A DNA stretch of 64,000 nucleotides, from the NCBI GenBank assembly GCA_010015655.1, contig ML976694.1, positions 585,512 through 649,511 on the forward strand, read 5' to 3'. Source of the stretch: Bimuria novae-zelandiae CBS 107.79 (taxonomy: Eukaryota; Ascomycota; Dothideomycetes; Pleosporales; Didymosphaeriaceae). The translations under genes were made by a program, and so were the position numbers. Below the pieces are notes generated by a model that was not told where the DNA came from, ran no database searches, and saw nothing but the letters and a program-made list of their open reading frames with translations. This document shows, in pieces, positions 24,001-34,154 of this stretch; within the stretch, counting starts at the first letter, position 1, and each line of letters begins with the position of its first letter.

Positions 24001-25919
24001 TATTACTTAAGTTTAGCTCTTCCACAGGCATCGCATTTAGCTGTAGTAAGCCCTTTTATTCTTACTCCCTAAGATTGCTAAACAAGGTGTTTAAGGGCTT
24101 AAGGGCCTGGATAACCTAGTTATCTATGCCAGGTTAAGGCATCTGCCTTCTTTGGCCTTCTGGTGTGGGTGTTGGTTTTGTGCGCTATGTGGGCAGCTAG
24201 TACACTATTAATAACTATATAGCGTAATGGGGCGGATCTGTACTTAAGCACCTATTGTCTATATAGCTCCTAAAGCTCTACTAGCGTTATATTATCTCTT
24301 CTCTTTAGAGTTATAAAGTCCGCTTTTATGTCCCACCAAAGGCCTTGCTTGCGGAGTAATCGGAACGACACTAGGTTGTAAAGTAGATTCGGATAATAGG
24401 CTATATTGTCTAGTTGTATTATTCGGTTGCCACTTGCACTCTGTATGTTAAGGTGGACACTCTTATATTCTTTAATCTATACTTGTGTATTGCCAGCCCA
24501 TATAAAGTCTCCAGGCGACGGTGGCCTATACGAGACAAAGCGATCGATATTATTAAAGATATGGCAAGTTGTGCCTAAATCGAGGATAGCTGAGTATCGT
24601 AATAGGTACGTATTTAGATTAGTATAGAAGGATGCTGCATTAAAGCTTGCTAGGATTTTAGTAGTCTTTTGTCTATCTAGTTACTTATTATTAGCCTTAG
24701 TGATTCGCGTTAGAGTAGGAGTATGTAATAGTTTAATTCTTAGTATTTAAGATCTTAGTCTTTTAAGAGCTCTTAGGGCTTCTTACAACTCTAAGTCGTG
24801 CTCTAACCTAAATTAGATTAGCTTTGCTATAAAAGGCTTTAGCTTAAACTATTTAGGTTATTTCTCTAGGAATGCATAGAAGTAATCTCTTAGAGCATGA
24901 CGCTGATTACAAGTAGGGCAGTATTTACTACTAGCTATTACTAGCTTATAATCGCTCGTGGCAGACCGCTTAGTTCTAGTACTAAGACTATTATTTTATT
25001 ATGTAAGGGGTCTTCCCCTTAGTTTAAATAATACTGCTTTATCTATAAGAGAGGCGTCCCTCTCTATGGCCTAGGTGGATTCACCACCTTTAGCGAGAAA
25101 TGACTCTGCAGTAGTAAAAGCGCCTTTTTATTTACCCTTATTTAGGTGCTAGAGATTTATATAGTCTTGGAAGAGTCTTATTGTGCCTTCCCTAGAGACG
25201 GACGGGTCCTTTCTCTAGGTTGACTAAAAATTTATAACCTATTAAGAGGTAACATAATTAACTACCTTTATAAAGTCTTTTTTAACTACGCTTAGCTGCT
25301 AAAGCTCTCTTACCCCTTAGGTTTCTGCTTTAGTGGCCGCGTAATTATACTCATTTAGCTATATATGCCAGGTAGCTACGCTTCTCATGGGCTTAATCGC
25401 CTTATAATATCGGGTCCTTACCCGCATTTGCTTATGCTCTAGGTTAACACCAACTATAGCTATAAGATTACTAATCTATTGCTTAATTAATAGCTCTAGT
25501 AAACAGCAATTCTTTTATAGGTGGGCTAAAACTATTAGTTATAGGTAGATAACTACCTTATTAATGTTTGTACTTTCCTCTTGGTATTCGCAATTATTCA
25601 TCTTATAGTCTTCTAGGAGTATGTTATAAATATTAATATCGTCCTTATATGCCTTTATGCCTTGCTTTGATAGTTGCGATAGGTGTATTAGCGGGGTGTT
25701 TAGGTTTGTAGTTACATAAGCTTGTAATGCTTAGTAGAGGCTAATAGCGAAAGGCTTTGGCATAACGGGTTTTGTTTTCGGATTAATAGGTAAGTCTAGA
25801 TTAATAATTTTCTAGATATTAAGTGGCTTGCATCGCATTTTGAGTTGTTATAGCTATATAGTAAAGTTATTATTATTAGTTAGGATAACTATAGCGTCTC
25901 TAAGGGTAGATTGCGCCAT
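21077..25919 (-). pseudogene. Copia 1 gag-pol relic
   Basis: Single minus-strand polyprotein in Ty1/copia order (gag, protease, integrase, RT, RNase H). The clearest block is the reverse transcriptase at 22140-22364: L-Y-K-A-L-Y-G-L-R, then F-K-T-V-P-Y-E-P-C-C and F-F-Y-V-D-N at the catalytic site (Y-V-D-D in active copies). RNase H near 21470-21720 (R-K-S then G-Y-I-I-K-L-F, then E-A-E-L-L-A-L). Interrupted by TAG/TAA codons throughout; not functional. Confidence 0.85.
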
Positions 25920-25955
25920 TGTAACTGGTCGTATTAAGGCAGTAAGACTCTTAAT

Positions 25956-26154
25956 TATTAGATTTAATAGTGTTCTGTTACTTTAAGATAATGCAATAAT
26001 GAGAATTAATAGTTGTGATGATTTATTAATAATATTCTTGTTGTGTCTTGTTCGTGTTCTGTTAGACTGCTACCGAAGTCTTCTTTTCTTGGCGTAGGAT
26101 TGCCCAGCCACCTTTACACTTTGAGTTTAGTGCAAAGTGCCATGTAATCGGACA
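25956..26154 (-). repeat. Copia 1 5' LTR
   Basis: 199 bp; its first bases TATTAG are TGTCAG in the partner, two C/T or G/A changes. Confidence 0.92.
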
Positions 26155-26159
26155 AAAAG

Positions 26160-27600
26160 ATATATTAATCTTCTTTATAGAGGGTCTATTATATAGAACC
26201 GTGCGTAGGGTTGCGGTGGTCTAGGTTATACTATAGTTTGTAGTTTAGGTTTTTGTTTAGTTATTTCTTCTTAAGATTTTTGTGAGCGTAGTAATAGTCT
26301 GCCATTTTACATGCTACTTTACTAACTAAATTAGGTTAGTAAGTATAGTAAAATACTATAGTATAGTTTTATTATTTTATTATTATAAAAATAAAGTCTC
26401 CTTCTCTTGGTTGGTATTCCTTTAAGAAGTTAAAAACGTTTATTATTTTACTAGTAACTAGTTTCCTCTAACTAGGGTAAAGTATAGGAGATTAAGATAT
26501 TAGCCCTTTTCTTTTTTTATTTAAACCTTTATATACATCCTCGTAGAGTTATAAGTTAAGTAACCCTAATTATTCTAATTCTTTATTATAGATATTAATT
26601 TATTTAATAGCGTTTACTACTTATTATTTTTCGTTAGTTATTTCTTCCTTATTAATAATTAGTACGTTTAACTACCTAGTAACTTTATTTTTAGATCTGC
26701 ATTTCCTGGCTATATGGCCTAGTTTGCCATATATATAGCAAAGTCGTGTCCCGGTCCCTTGCTTATAGATTCTATCTAGGGTACGTCCTTATTTAGGCTT
26801 ATAGAAGCCTTTTGCCTTTCCTGTTCTTTTCTCTATTATATTAACTTAGTAGTACTAGATTCCTTCTATTAGTTAGTAACCATAATTAGCTTAGTTTTTT
26901 TACTATAACTACTACTTAGGGTTGGGATAGTTATCCTTTATTATAAGTAGTCTATAGCCTTTTTTATTTTAGTTCTAGCGTAGGTCTCGCTCTAGTTTAT
27001 ACTATTTATTATTAATATAAGTTACCTTTACTATAAGTTCTTTTAAAGTATTAGTTTTTACTCTACTGCCTAATAGTTCTTTACGTATGTATCTTTTTAG
27101 TCCTTTTTAGAATATAGTTACAAGACTATTATTAGTCTAGGTAATTTAATTAGCGTTTTTACAGAATTTATATTTATATTTGGCTACTGAACAGGTTTAT
27201 TTAAGTTATTAGATGTTTTATTCGGCGATAGCTTTTTAGTGAGTAATTCTAAAGTATTATTTCACCTTATTATAAAAAGTATTATAATTTTTTATAATCT
27301 TATCCGTAGCCTCGACTTCTATGTTAGCTCTGGCTAGGTATTAATTAATATAAGGATAAATCTATTTAAAAGCATCTCCTTTTATATAAGTAGAAGTAAA
27401 TATAGTCTTATTTATATCTTCCTATTCTTTTTTTATTTTATAAAAGTATAGGTTAAGTTGCAAGATCTATAGTTCCGTATAATTACGTTTACTATAAAAG
27501 AAGTTAAGCTTTTTATAAAAGCAATTTATTCTTTCTCTAGCTATAGTAATACCTATTTTATTAAAAGTATCTATTCGTATATCTATCGTGTTAGTAAAAA
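26160..27600 (-). pseudogene. Gypsy E gag relic
   Basis: Minus-strand continuation of E beyond the copia insertion. The zinc knuckle at about 26700-26750 reads C-Y-I-Y-G-K-L-G-H-I-A-R-K-C, with the second Cys changed to Tyr (TGT to TAT), a RIP-type change. The rest is a Lys-rich capsid-like region without readable motifs. Confidence 0.75.
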
Positions 27601-27636
27601 AGATATTATTAACGCTTCTATTAAGAGTGTTTAAAA

Positions 27637-28038
27637 TGTTAAATCTTAAAGGGATAGATAGTCTTAAAGGGCTAAGGTTAGTTCTTAGGTAAGAGTATTA
27701 GTAATATAAGTAAGAAGTATAGTAATAGCTTACGCTTATTACTAGGGCGTTAGTATTAAAGGTATATATAATATAATTAAATTAATAAGGTTACTTCTTA
27801 GATCTAAACGATAAATTAATAAATAGGTTAAATATAACAGTAAGAGACCGCTATCGCGTTCCTATATACATAACTAGTCCCATGGATCCTATAAGTCCCA
27901 GGAGTCCCAAAGTCCCATGTGCCAAGATACTTCTGGGACGCCCGATATTTCTGGGACGCGTGACTAAGTCACGTGATTCGTGGCTAAGTCAGGAATCTCG
28001 GCTAGTCGCACGGATAAGTGTCCTTGCCCCGCCCCGCA
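27637..28038 (-). repeat. Gypsy E 5' LTR
   Basis: 402 bp. The distal part (27870-28038) keeps GGGACG- and CCCATG-type words that are TA-converted in the 3' LTR. Confidence 0.9.
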
Positions 28039-28116
28039 TTATGTTGGTAAAGTAAAAGCGTAAGAAATAGGATAAGACTCTAGATCTTTAAAAGCGTTAA
28101 AGTATTATAGTAAAGC

Positions 28117-28371
28117 TGTTGAATGGGCTATACTAAGCCAAGCATATCGCGATATGATAGGGCTAGATAGTTGTACGATGGTACGGGTGAGAAAAGGGTC
28201 TGGTATTCAAGTCTTGCCTGTCTATTCTACGTACGGAGGAGAGGGGGTTATAAGGATTGATGCTCGCGCACGGTGACTATGGTCTGTGCCTTTGCTTGTG
28301 CGGTAATACATAACCATTGTCACCTGTCTTAAGACATCGCATTAGGTAGCTGCCCGTACTGCGTACGGACA
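28117..28371. mobile_element. Solo LTR 4
   Basis: 255 bp from TGTTGAATGGGC to GCGTACGGACA, perfect AAAGC duplications (28112-28116 and 28372-28376). Base-balanced and not RIP-mutated, inside RIP-mutated X2. Confidence 0.88.
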
Positions 28372-28498
28372 AAAGCAGTCTTATAGTTACTAAGAACAGT
28401 AAGGGAGGCACGTATTTATTAATCTATTAAAATGTAAAGAATAAGTAATAATAGATTTAAAAGGTAAAAATAGTAAAGTTAAAGAAGGTATCTAAGAA

Positions 28499-28753
28499 GG
28501 TAAAAAAAAGAAAAAGGCTAAAAAGGTTACTTAGCGCGCTACCTAGAAGTCTATATATAATGCAGAAAAAGCTTTATAATTATCTTAAAAGGATAAGAAA
28601 AAGGCCTCTTAGCTATCTCTATAAAGTAGAAAGCGTTAGAAACGTGTTATTAATACTATAGATATTAGGGGGGCCTTAGAGGACGTATTTATTACTTTAA
28701 CTAAACCTATACGTAGCCACCGTAAAATTAAGCTTTTAAATAAATTTAAATAG
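28499..28753 (+). pseudogene. X2 transposase C-terminal relic
   Basis: Frame with a Lys-rich block (K-K-K-K-A-K-K), then A-E-K-A-L, S-R-K-R, I-N-T-I-D, A-L-E-D-V, and T-K-P..R-K-I-K-L-L-N-K-F-K before a stop at 28751. The ending resembles C-termini I associate with fungal pogo/Fot1-type DDE transposases, from general knowledge rather than an alignment. No DDE motif is readable upstream. Confidence 0.5.
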
Positions 28754-28855
28754 TATATATAAATTATAGCTATTAACTTACTACGCTATAAAAAAATCTT
28801 ATAAAAATGTTAATTATAGGTAGTTCTATAGCCTAATTTTTAATAAAGCATTTAT

Positions 28856-28905
28856 GGTATTCCCCGCATATTACGCGAATCCGCGCATTATGCGCACGGA
28901 TACGG
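28856..28905 (-). repeat. X2 right terminal inverted repeat
   Basis: Contains the palindrome GCGCATTATGCGC. TA follows at 28906-28907. Confidence 0.8.
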
Positions 28906-29143
28906 TATTGTATAAGCTCTTACTCTTACTATAGGTTAAGCTTTTCTTAATTAATATTTTTAGAAGTTTATGATAATTAAACTTATCTATAATTGTATAA
29001 TAAGATATTAAAATTAACGCTATACCTACGCGCTACTTTAGTGTATATAAATATTTTCCTATTCTATGTAATTTAATTTTATTTATTATAGCTTAATTAG
29101 ATCTATATTTATAGATTTATCGCGCGTTAAAAGTTTAGGTGGT

Positions 29144-29195
29144 TTGGTGTTTGGCGATTGTTACGCAAATCCGATCGTTACGCCCACAGACACGT
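29144..29195 (-). repeat. X1 right (5') terminal inverted repeat
   Basis: Pairs with 12034-12066. It carries about 18 extra bases between two GTTACGC words; the left end has lost or never had them. TA follows. Confidence 0.75.
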
Positions 29196-29197
29196 TA

Positions 29198-30948
29198 CCG
29201 ACCCACTCTGGGAGCTTGTTAGGTAATCGCTTCCCCGCTTTCATCGCCGTACATATATTTGTGTACTATAAACAATACAAATAACGAATTTGCACGTACT
29301 TTTTTTAACCTTAAAGTATTATAAGGTGACCAGAGCGCGCTCTGACGTCAACTAAGCGTCTATTCCTATTAAGGTTAGTGTCATTCTGACGCTAACGTTT
29401 TCTGACGTTACAAACTCTTTCGTCCCCAACATCGCCGGACGTGCGACTTTGAAGAGGAATCGCACTCTAGCCCGATCTGCGTCGCAGAATTGTACTTGCA
29501 CGTCTCATCTCACCTGAACCCTATCTGGCCCGGGGCCGGGTTCCCCGAATGCCACCCTGGCACTCCATTTGAAAGCGCGGCATTTAATAAATTCCCGGCT
29601 TCTTAGGAGGCGATGTTATTTTGTATTGTATCTTGACCTCGAGAAGACTGCGAAAACAGACCAACTGACACGGTGATAAACTTCTACATTGCCCCATGGT
29701 GAACGTCTATGATATATTACAAGATTTCGTTTTGTGAACTAATAGCGGGCAGAGAAAGTATGACCACATTCCCGACATTAAGATTCAAAAACCAAATTTC
29801 CAAGATTGTTTACTGACCGCAGAACAGTCTTGAACATGAACAATCAGTGCGCGACTGGGCAAATGGTATCCAGTCGGTCTAAAGTCTCACGCAAGTCTGT
29901 CCCTCTACGCAGTCTCATTCCAGGACGAGGATAATTCGGAGAAAGATCTACGGTTCACCTGTTGAATTTCGCTCTATATTTATCGCACCCACCTGAGGGC
30001 TCAAAAACTGGTCCGAGAAGAGGAAGCTGCAGTGTTATGTTGCCGGTTGCATGTGCCGATATCGATAATATGCATCTCAGATTTTGGTATGATCATCGGA
30101 GGTCCAGTTGTTGATGAGAATCGATAGACTAGCAGCGGTTGCATGCAGGCGGCGGTTAGAGCTGTCGAAGTGCCACGACACTGCCATTAGAATCTACGCA
30201 GGAGCTATCATGGTATGCCAAAAGCGTCGGTCTGCTCTCGCGCTATACCCTTCTTTCGTTTTTTTCTTCGTTCAGATTTGCTTTCTTTCCAAAATTTCTC
30301 CCCTTCGAGATCTTGTCGTAATCTGACGTAGTTAAACTTCAGCATCCGATCACATGCAGGTGTCTAGTATCACTGGCTTGGATCCTCGGTGCACATGTAA
30401 GAAACTGCTAATTAGATACTAGCAGCCTCGCACCACCTACGGAAGAGAAAAACTCGATCTCAGCCCTAGATTAATGTAGAGACGATAGTTGCTACAACTG
30501 CAGCGCGCTTGCATTAGACGTAAGCGCTTGCTTGGTGGGCAGAGAATCGATTGGATGTACAACGACCACGCCGTTCCGATCGTACAGCACGACGGGTCTC
30601 TAAATCGCCCGTTTGAATCAAGGCATTTATTGAATCGGATTTCGGCCGATGAAAAGGCCCAGTCAAACGAGTTTTCGGCAATTGTGGCTCGGCAGCTATT
30701 CACTATGTCCACTTCTTTGGGCATAGCGCTCTGTCGGTAATCTTTGTAACGTCGAACGACAGAAGTGTGTCCGGAAGCGCCAGGTCCTTGGAACCATGCC
30801 CAGTTCATTGTGTATGAGCCTAGGGGTTCAGCCACAGCATGCACCAACGCAGCACATCTCTCGCCTTGCTGAAATGTGGGAGCTGAGTTGCCAGATCAAC
30901 CTTGATAGCAAGGACGAAGTATTAACATGGTCCAGAGTCTGTCAAAGA
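29198..30948. other. Intergenic, base-balanced, no supportable gene
   Basis: Continuation of the genic island broken by X1; the first 250 bp are still partly AT-rich. Small frames exist (30108-30326 plus, 30437-30847 minus). The longest, on the minus strand, has no ATG at its start, no signal peptide and no domain, so I do not call it. Confidence 0.55.
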
Positions 30949-30955
30949 TATAAAT
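30949..30955 (+). promoter_or_regulatory. TATA-like box of the peroxidase gene
   Basis: TATAAAT about 95 bp upstream of the ATG at 31050. Confidence 0.55.
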
Positions 30956-31049
30956 AAAGGCAAGTATGTCCTAGTTTTGTTAAATGCACTTCACCTAGTC
31001 TTGCAGACCCATCAAAATCATTCAGCTTCCCTTATCTACATTTACCACA

Positions 31050-31968
31050 ATGCATATCATAGCCGCGATAGTCCTTATTTTAGCAACTACAGCCATAGCG
31101 CAACGTGAACAGCCACAGAAAGACACCTCGTCATCCACGTCAGCCTCTCCATCGTCTGGTACTTCCTCCTTCAACAGCGCTTCTTCAAGCGGCTGTCCGG
31201 CGGTCTGGCAGGATGTAGCGTCCGGTCTCTCCAGGATCTTTCGAGGCTGCAACGATCCCGCACGCGGAGCGATCAGGGCTCCGTTCCACGACTGCATCAA
31301 CAACGGCTGCGACGGCTCCCTGATCCTCGGGGGTGAGTGTTCTCGGCGCGAAGATGCTGGCCTATTGCCCACATGCAACATGCTCGGCAACATGGCAAAG
31401 CAATACAACGTGGGCACCGCAGACATGATCCAATTCGCCGCGTCCTTCGCCATCGCAACTTGTCCTCTTGGGCCCCAAGTACGCGCTCTCGTGGGCAGGA
31501 AAGATAGCAGCACGCCAGCGCCAGAAGGTGGTGTTCCCGGGTCGAGGGATCCTATTCCTAAGATTCTAGCTGCCTTCGCGGCTGTCGGAATGAGTACCAC
31601 CGACACGGTTGCTCTAGTCGGGGCGCATACCGCAGCCCGGCAATTGTTCGATGATCCAAGTCAGGCGGGCAAAACGCTGGATACGATACCGAGTCGATGG
31701 GACGTCACATTTTATCAGGAGACAAAGGCGGGGACGGCGCCGTATAGCTTGTCGAGTGATAGGCGCATGACGAACGATTCACAGGTCTGTTTCTGCAACA
31801 TTATGTACCATTTAAGCTAATTGATTGTGGCAGACCTCCTCCATTTGGGATCGCTTTGCGGGTAGCCAGGAGGCGTGGAACTCAGCGTTCACTAGTGCTT
31901 TTGAACGATTCACGGTTGTCGGAAATGATGTGAGTAGTTTGCAGGATTGCTCAAGCTTGCTGCCTTAA
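31050..31968 (+). CDS. Secreted class II haem peroxidase, one intron
   Basis: Model: exon 1 31050-31784, intron 31785-31833 (49 nt, GTCTGT..GGCAG, branch-like GCTAAT), exon 2 31834-31968; 289 aa. Residues 1-18 are a signal peptide (hydrophobic, ending A-I-A-Q); a Ser/Thr-rich linker follows to about 48. Distal haem pocket R76..F79-H80-D81, calcium-site G-C-D-G-S at 86-90, proximal L-V-G-A-H-T-A-A-R with H193, proximal Asp probably D237. Eight cysteines after the signal peptide, enough for the four disulphides of this class. The splice is supported because exon 2 adds T-S-S-I-W-D-R-F-A-G and A-F-E-R-F, the usual end of the domain. It oxidises aromatic substrates with H2O2 outside the cell. It is short (class members are often 300-360 aa). 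Without the splice it would stop 12 codons into the intron, at 256 aa. Faces the Rieske gene. Confidence 0.9.
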
Positions 31969-32224
31969 CGCGGGAAGCGTTGAGTGCAGTAACTCTGCAG
32001 GCAACTTGGAGGATGCATGAGCCAAATTGAGGCCAGTACATAATCTTAATGCTTTTGAAAAGATGTGCACCTCGATTCCCATACAAGTGTGATGCCGCAC
32101 TGATCTAACGCCTGTAAGTGAAAAACCACAGAGAAGAAATGCCGATGTATGTAACAAAACCAAACATGCACCATACACCGGTCCCAATGCTCGCCAATAT
32201 GACATCTCAAATTATTACCCTCCT

Positions 32225-33523
32225 CTACCAAGCCAGAATGTCCTTCTGAGTGCCACAGCCAAGGCCATCACAGATCTCCTCGTCCTTGGCGCTGGCGTCA
32301 GCACCCGCACCCTTCACCTTCTGCTTAGCTGGCCAGATTTCGCGACCGGCTTTCTTCTCCTTCTCATAGTGCTCCAAGATCGCCTCGCGCACTGCACTCT
32401 GGAAGAAGATCGGCGCCTTCTCCCACTTCGGGTGAAGAAGACCGTTCGTGAAGACGCCGCGGTCCAAGTTTCTCTGCTGACCCATGCAGAGAACCTTGTC
32501 TTCATTCATAACACGCGCATATGGCTCGCTGATGGCCTTGAATGCTTCCTCGCTTGAGTCCTTGTGGCGGTAGATCTCGTAGGCCATCTTGGATTGGTTG
32601 GGCCCATAGGGAAGGAACTTCTGCACCATGATGAACGCCTTGGAAACGGTCATTGACGCGTTCGGGAAGTAGTACGTGCTGTGTGCGTGCAGACCAGATT
32701 CGACCTGCTCGGGCTTCGGCTCGCAGTGGTGCTGGATGTGGCCGTCTTTCAGATCGCTATCGAAGGTATCGAGATTTAGGAACGTAGGGATATCGGGGTG
32801 GGTGGTGGGGCAGTGGTAGCACTCGTTGAAGTTGTCGGAAAGGATCTTCCAGTTGTACGCGCCGTCGATCTCGTAGGAGTGGTCGAGCACATAGTCGTCG
32901 AAGTTGATGCCATTGTATCGCTTTTGACTACGTGTACTTCAGTCAACATAATTCCATTTGCGGTCCTCAAGTGATTGGACTTACATGTCGACGTCCTTGA
33001 AATGCTCCTCCCAGGACACCTCGGGGGTCTCGCTCGCATCGAGGTTGATCCAGATGAAACCATTACGGTCGATCTTGACATGGCACTTGAACAAGCTATT
33101 CTCGTCCTTGCTGAGGTTCAGACCCTCATAGCCAGGCGCCTTCGCCAACTTCCCGTTCAGTCCATATGACCAGCCATGGTACCTACACGCCAAAATCTTC
33201 GCGTTGCCAGAGCCTTCCTTCTCCACGACGGGATACGCTCTGTGGCGGCACACGTTGTGAAATGCATTGATGTTGCCTTGCCGGTCCTTGTTGATGATGA
33301 TGTCGAAGCCTGCGAAGGAGTACCGGAGCCAATCTCCAGCGTTCTGAAGACGCACCTTGTGCGTCATGAAGAGCCAGCGCTTCGAGAAGATGGCGCGCCT
33401 CTCGAACTCATACATCTCCTTGGTGTTGTACCATGAGGCAGGAAGCGCGCGTACTGGCTGTTGATTGGGATCCTCGGGGTTCTCGGGGGCATTGCTGCCG
33501 AATCTAAAGTAGTTGAGCACCAT
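32225..33523 (-). CDS. Rieske [2Fe-2S] oxygenase, choline monooxygenase-like
   Basis: Model: exon 1 33523-32985, intron 32984-32928 (57 nt, GTAAGT..CGTAG), exon 2 32927-32225; 413 aa. The join restores D-V-D-I-Q-K-R-Y-N-G-I-N-F-D-D-Y across the splice. N-terminal Rieske domain: C92-x-H94 (N-V-C-R-H-R) and C113-x2-H116 (A-C-R-Y-H-G-W), ligands for the 2Fe-2S cluster. C-terminal ring-hydroxylating catalytic domain: N-F-N-E-C-Y-H-C-P-T-T-H with iron ligands H218 and H223, third ligand probably D323. The length and the E-C-Y-H-C-P-T-T-H block fit the choline monooxygenase-like group, which oxidises quaternary ammonium compounds with a separate reductase; other substrates are possible. No reductase gene nearby. 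No targeting peptide obvious. All ligands intact, so probably functional. Confidence 0.92.
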
Positions 33524-34154
33524 GGCTGCTCAGTGATGTTGTGTAGAGGTTAAGCGTTGAGCTCTTTTGTCAGCAAATTATTTGGATGAAGATCGAATAA
33601 AGTAGAGCAATATGTAGCTACGACGCTCCAGAAATCTATGGTGCTTTAAGTTTTTTAGCCGGGGAATCTTATATGTATGAATGAACCCAAACGGACCGAG
33701 CCACGAGACTTGCACCGTGCTACTCGTATCGAGCTCTTCAACGGAACGCGGGGCCGCGTTCTTAAGATTAACTATCATCACACTGATATCGTGACTTCAC
33801 TTATTGGTGGCGATAGTATGGTAAGTGTTTGGTGTTCGTGGTTGTCGCGTGCCTCGGGCGGCTTTCGTATTCAGATGCCCGATTCGGACACGCTAACAGT
33901 AGATTGCGAAAGCATGCGTCGCGATTGGACGCTGTGGATTCTCAATTTGGGCGCGCGGTGCATTGCATGTACGAATTTGGAAAAACCTCCCAGGAGAGAT
34001 AACCACGTACTCGCTAGGGAGGTCGAGTCGTCTGGTCAGGCACACGGGGAAGGGAGAAACTTGACACAGAGTTAGCGCCTCGCTAAGTTGACCAATCCCC
34101 GCTGATGTGGAGTCGCTGATGTGGGACATACTCGCCCCACACGCCAACCGGAGG
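33524..34154. other. Upstream region of the Rieske gene, then intergenic
   Basis: Base-balanced. A 132-codon plus-strand frame (33677-34075) has no domain, signal peptide or good context and starts over the Rieske promoter; not called. The island ends at the pogo element. Confidence 0.5.
33668..33674 (-). promoter_or_regulatory. Possible TATA-like box of the Rieske gene
   Basis: ATATAAG on the minus strand, 145 bp upstream of the ATG. Weak evidence from position and sequence only. Confidence 0.3.

Larger units (their letters stand above)
20878..26154 (-). mobile_element. Copia 1: complete Ty1/copia element inserted in gypsy E
   Basis: 5277 bp with 199-bp LTRs at 20878-21076 and 25956-26154 and perfect AAAAG duplications (20873-20877, 26155-26159). 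The element reads on the minus strand. Just inside its 5' LTR (right side) lies TAAGAGTCTTACTGCCTTAA, shared with copia 2 and probably the primer-binding region. The gag-pol start codon is the complement of 25917-25919 (M-A-Q-S-T-L-R-D). Less uniformly RIP-mutated than E. Confidence 0.92.
15979..28038 (-). mobile_element. Gypsy E: complete Ty3/gypsy element inserted in X2
   Basis: Two 402-bp LTRs (15979-16380 and 27637-28038) bound a minus-strand gag-pol; without the copia insertion it is about 6.8 kb. In element direction the LTR reads TGCGGGGCGGGG..TTTAACA. Readable domains from right to left: gag with a zinc knuckle at about 26700-26750, protease (D-L-G-A from D-S-G-A) near 20345, reverse transcriptase with Y-L-N-D-I-L-I-F at about 19277-19303, RNase H near 18600-18800, integrase below. 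Heavily RIP-mutated. The outer flanks GTCAT and TTATG do not form a direct duplication. Confidence 0.9.
14203..28905 (+). mobile_element. X2: second copy of the TA-type transposon, inserted in X1
   Basis: Ends form 50-bp inverted repeats: 14203-14253 (CTGTGTCCGTACGCC..) and the complement of 28856-28905 (CCGTATCCGTGCGC..), each flanked by TA (14201-14202 and 28906-28907). Its own sequence, after taking out solo LTRs 2-4 and gypsy E, is about 1.9 kb, a usual size for Fot1/pogo-type elements. Orientation is opposite to X1. RIP-mutated throughout. Confidence 0.82.
12034..29195 (-). mobile_element. X1: outer TA-type DNA transposon (pogo/Tc1-like), split by X2
   Basis: Left end (12034-12066) and right end (29144-29195) are inverted repeats: from the outside inward both begin ACGTGTCTGTG, share GTAACGATCG and end in C-C-R-A-A-C-A-C-Y-A. 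Both ends are flanked by TA (12032-12033, 29196-29197). X1 own sequence is 12034-14202 plus 28908-29195, about 2.1 kb after removing the solo LTR at 13458. It is heavily RIP-mutated. Its parts align with X2 in reverse order: 12100-12420 matches the complement of 28500-28830; 13190-13380 matches that of 14930-15340; 28908-29140 matches that of 14254-14500. The coding strand is minus, with the C-terminal relic at about 12150-12420. Confidence 0.82.

Noticed and set aside
14205..28905. Idea that X1 and X2 form one giant fold-back element
   Set aside because: Separate TA duplications and complete terminal repeats show two elements, one inserted in the other.
30437..30847. 136-codon minus-strand frame with nine cysteines, upstream of the peroxidase
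   Set aside because: No ATG at its start, no signal peptide, no domain, and a competing plus-strand frame over the same bases.
33677..34075. 132-codon plus-strand frame
   Set aside because: No domain, weak start context, overlaps the promoter region of the Rieske gene; probably chance in base-balanced DNA.
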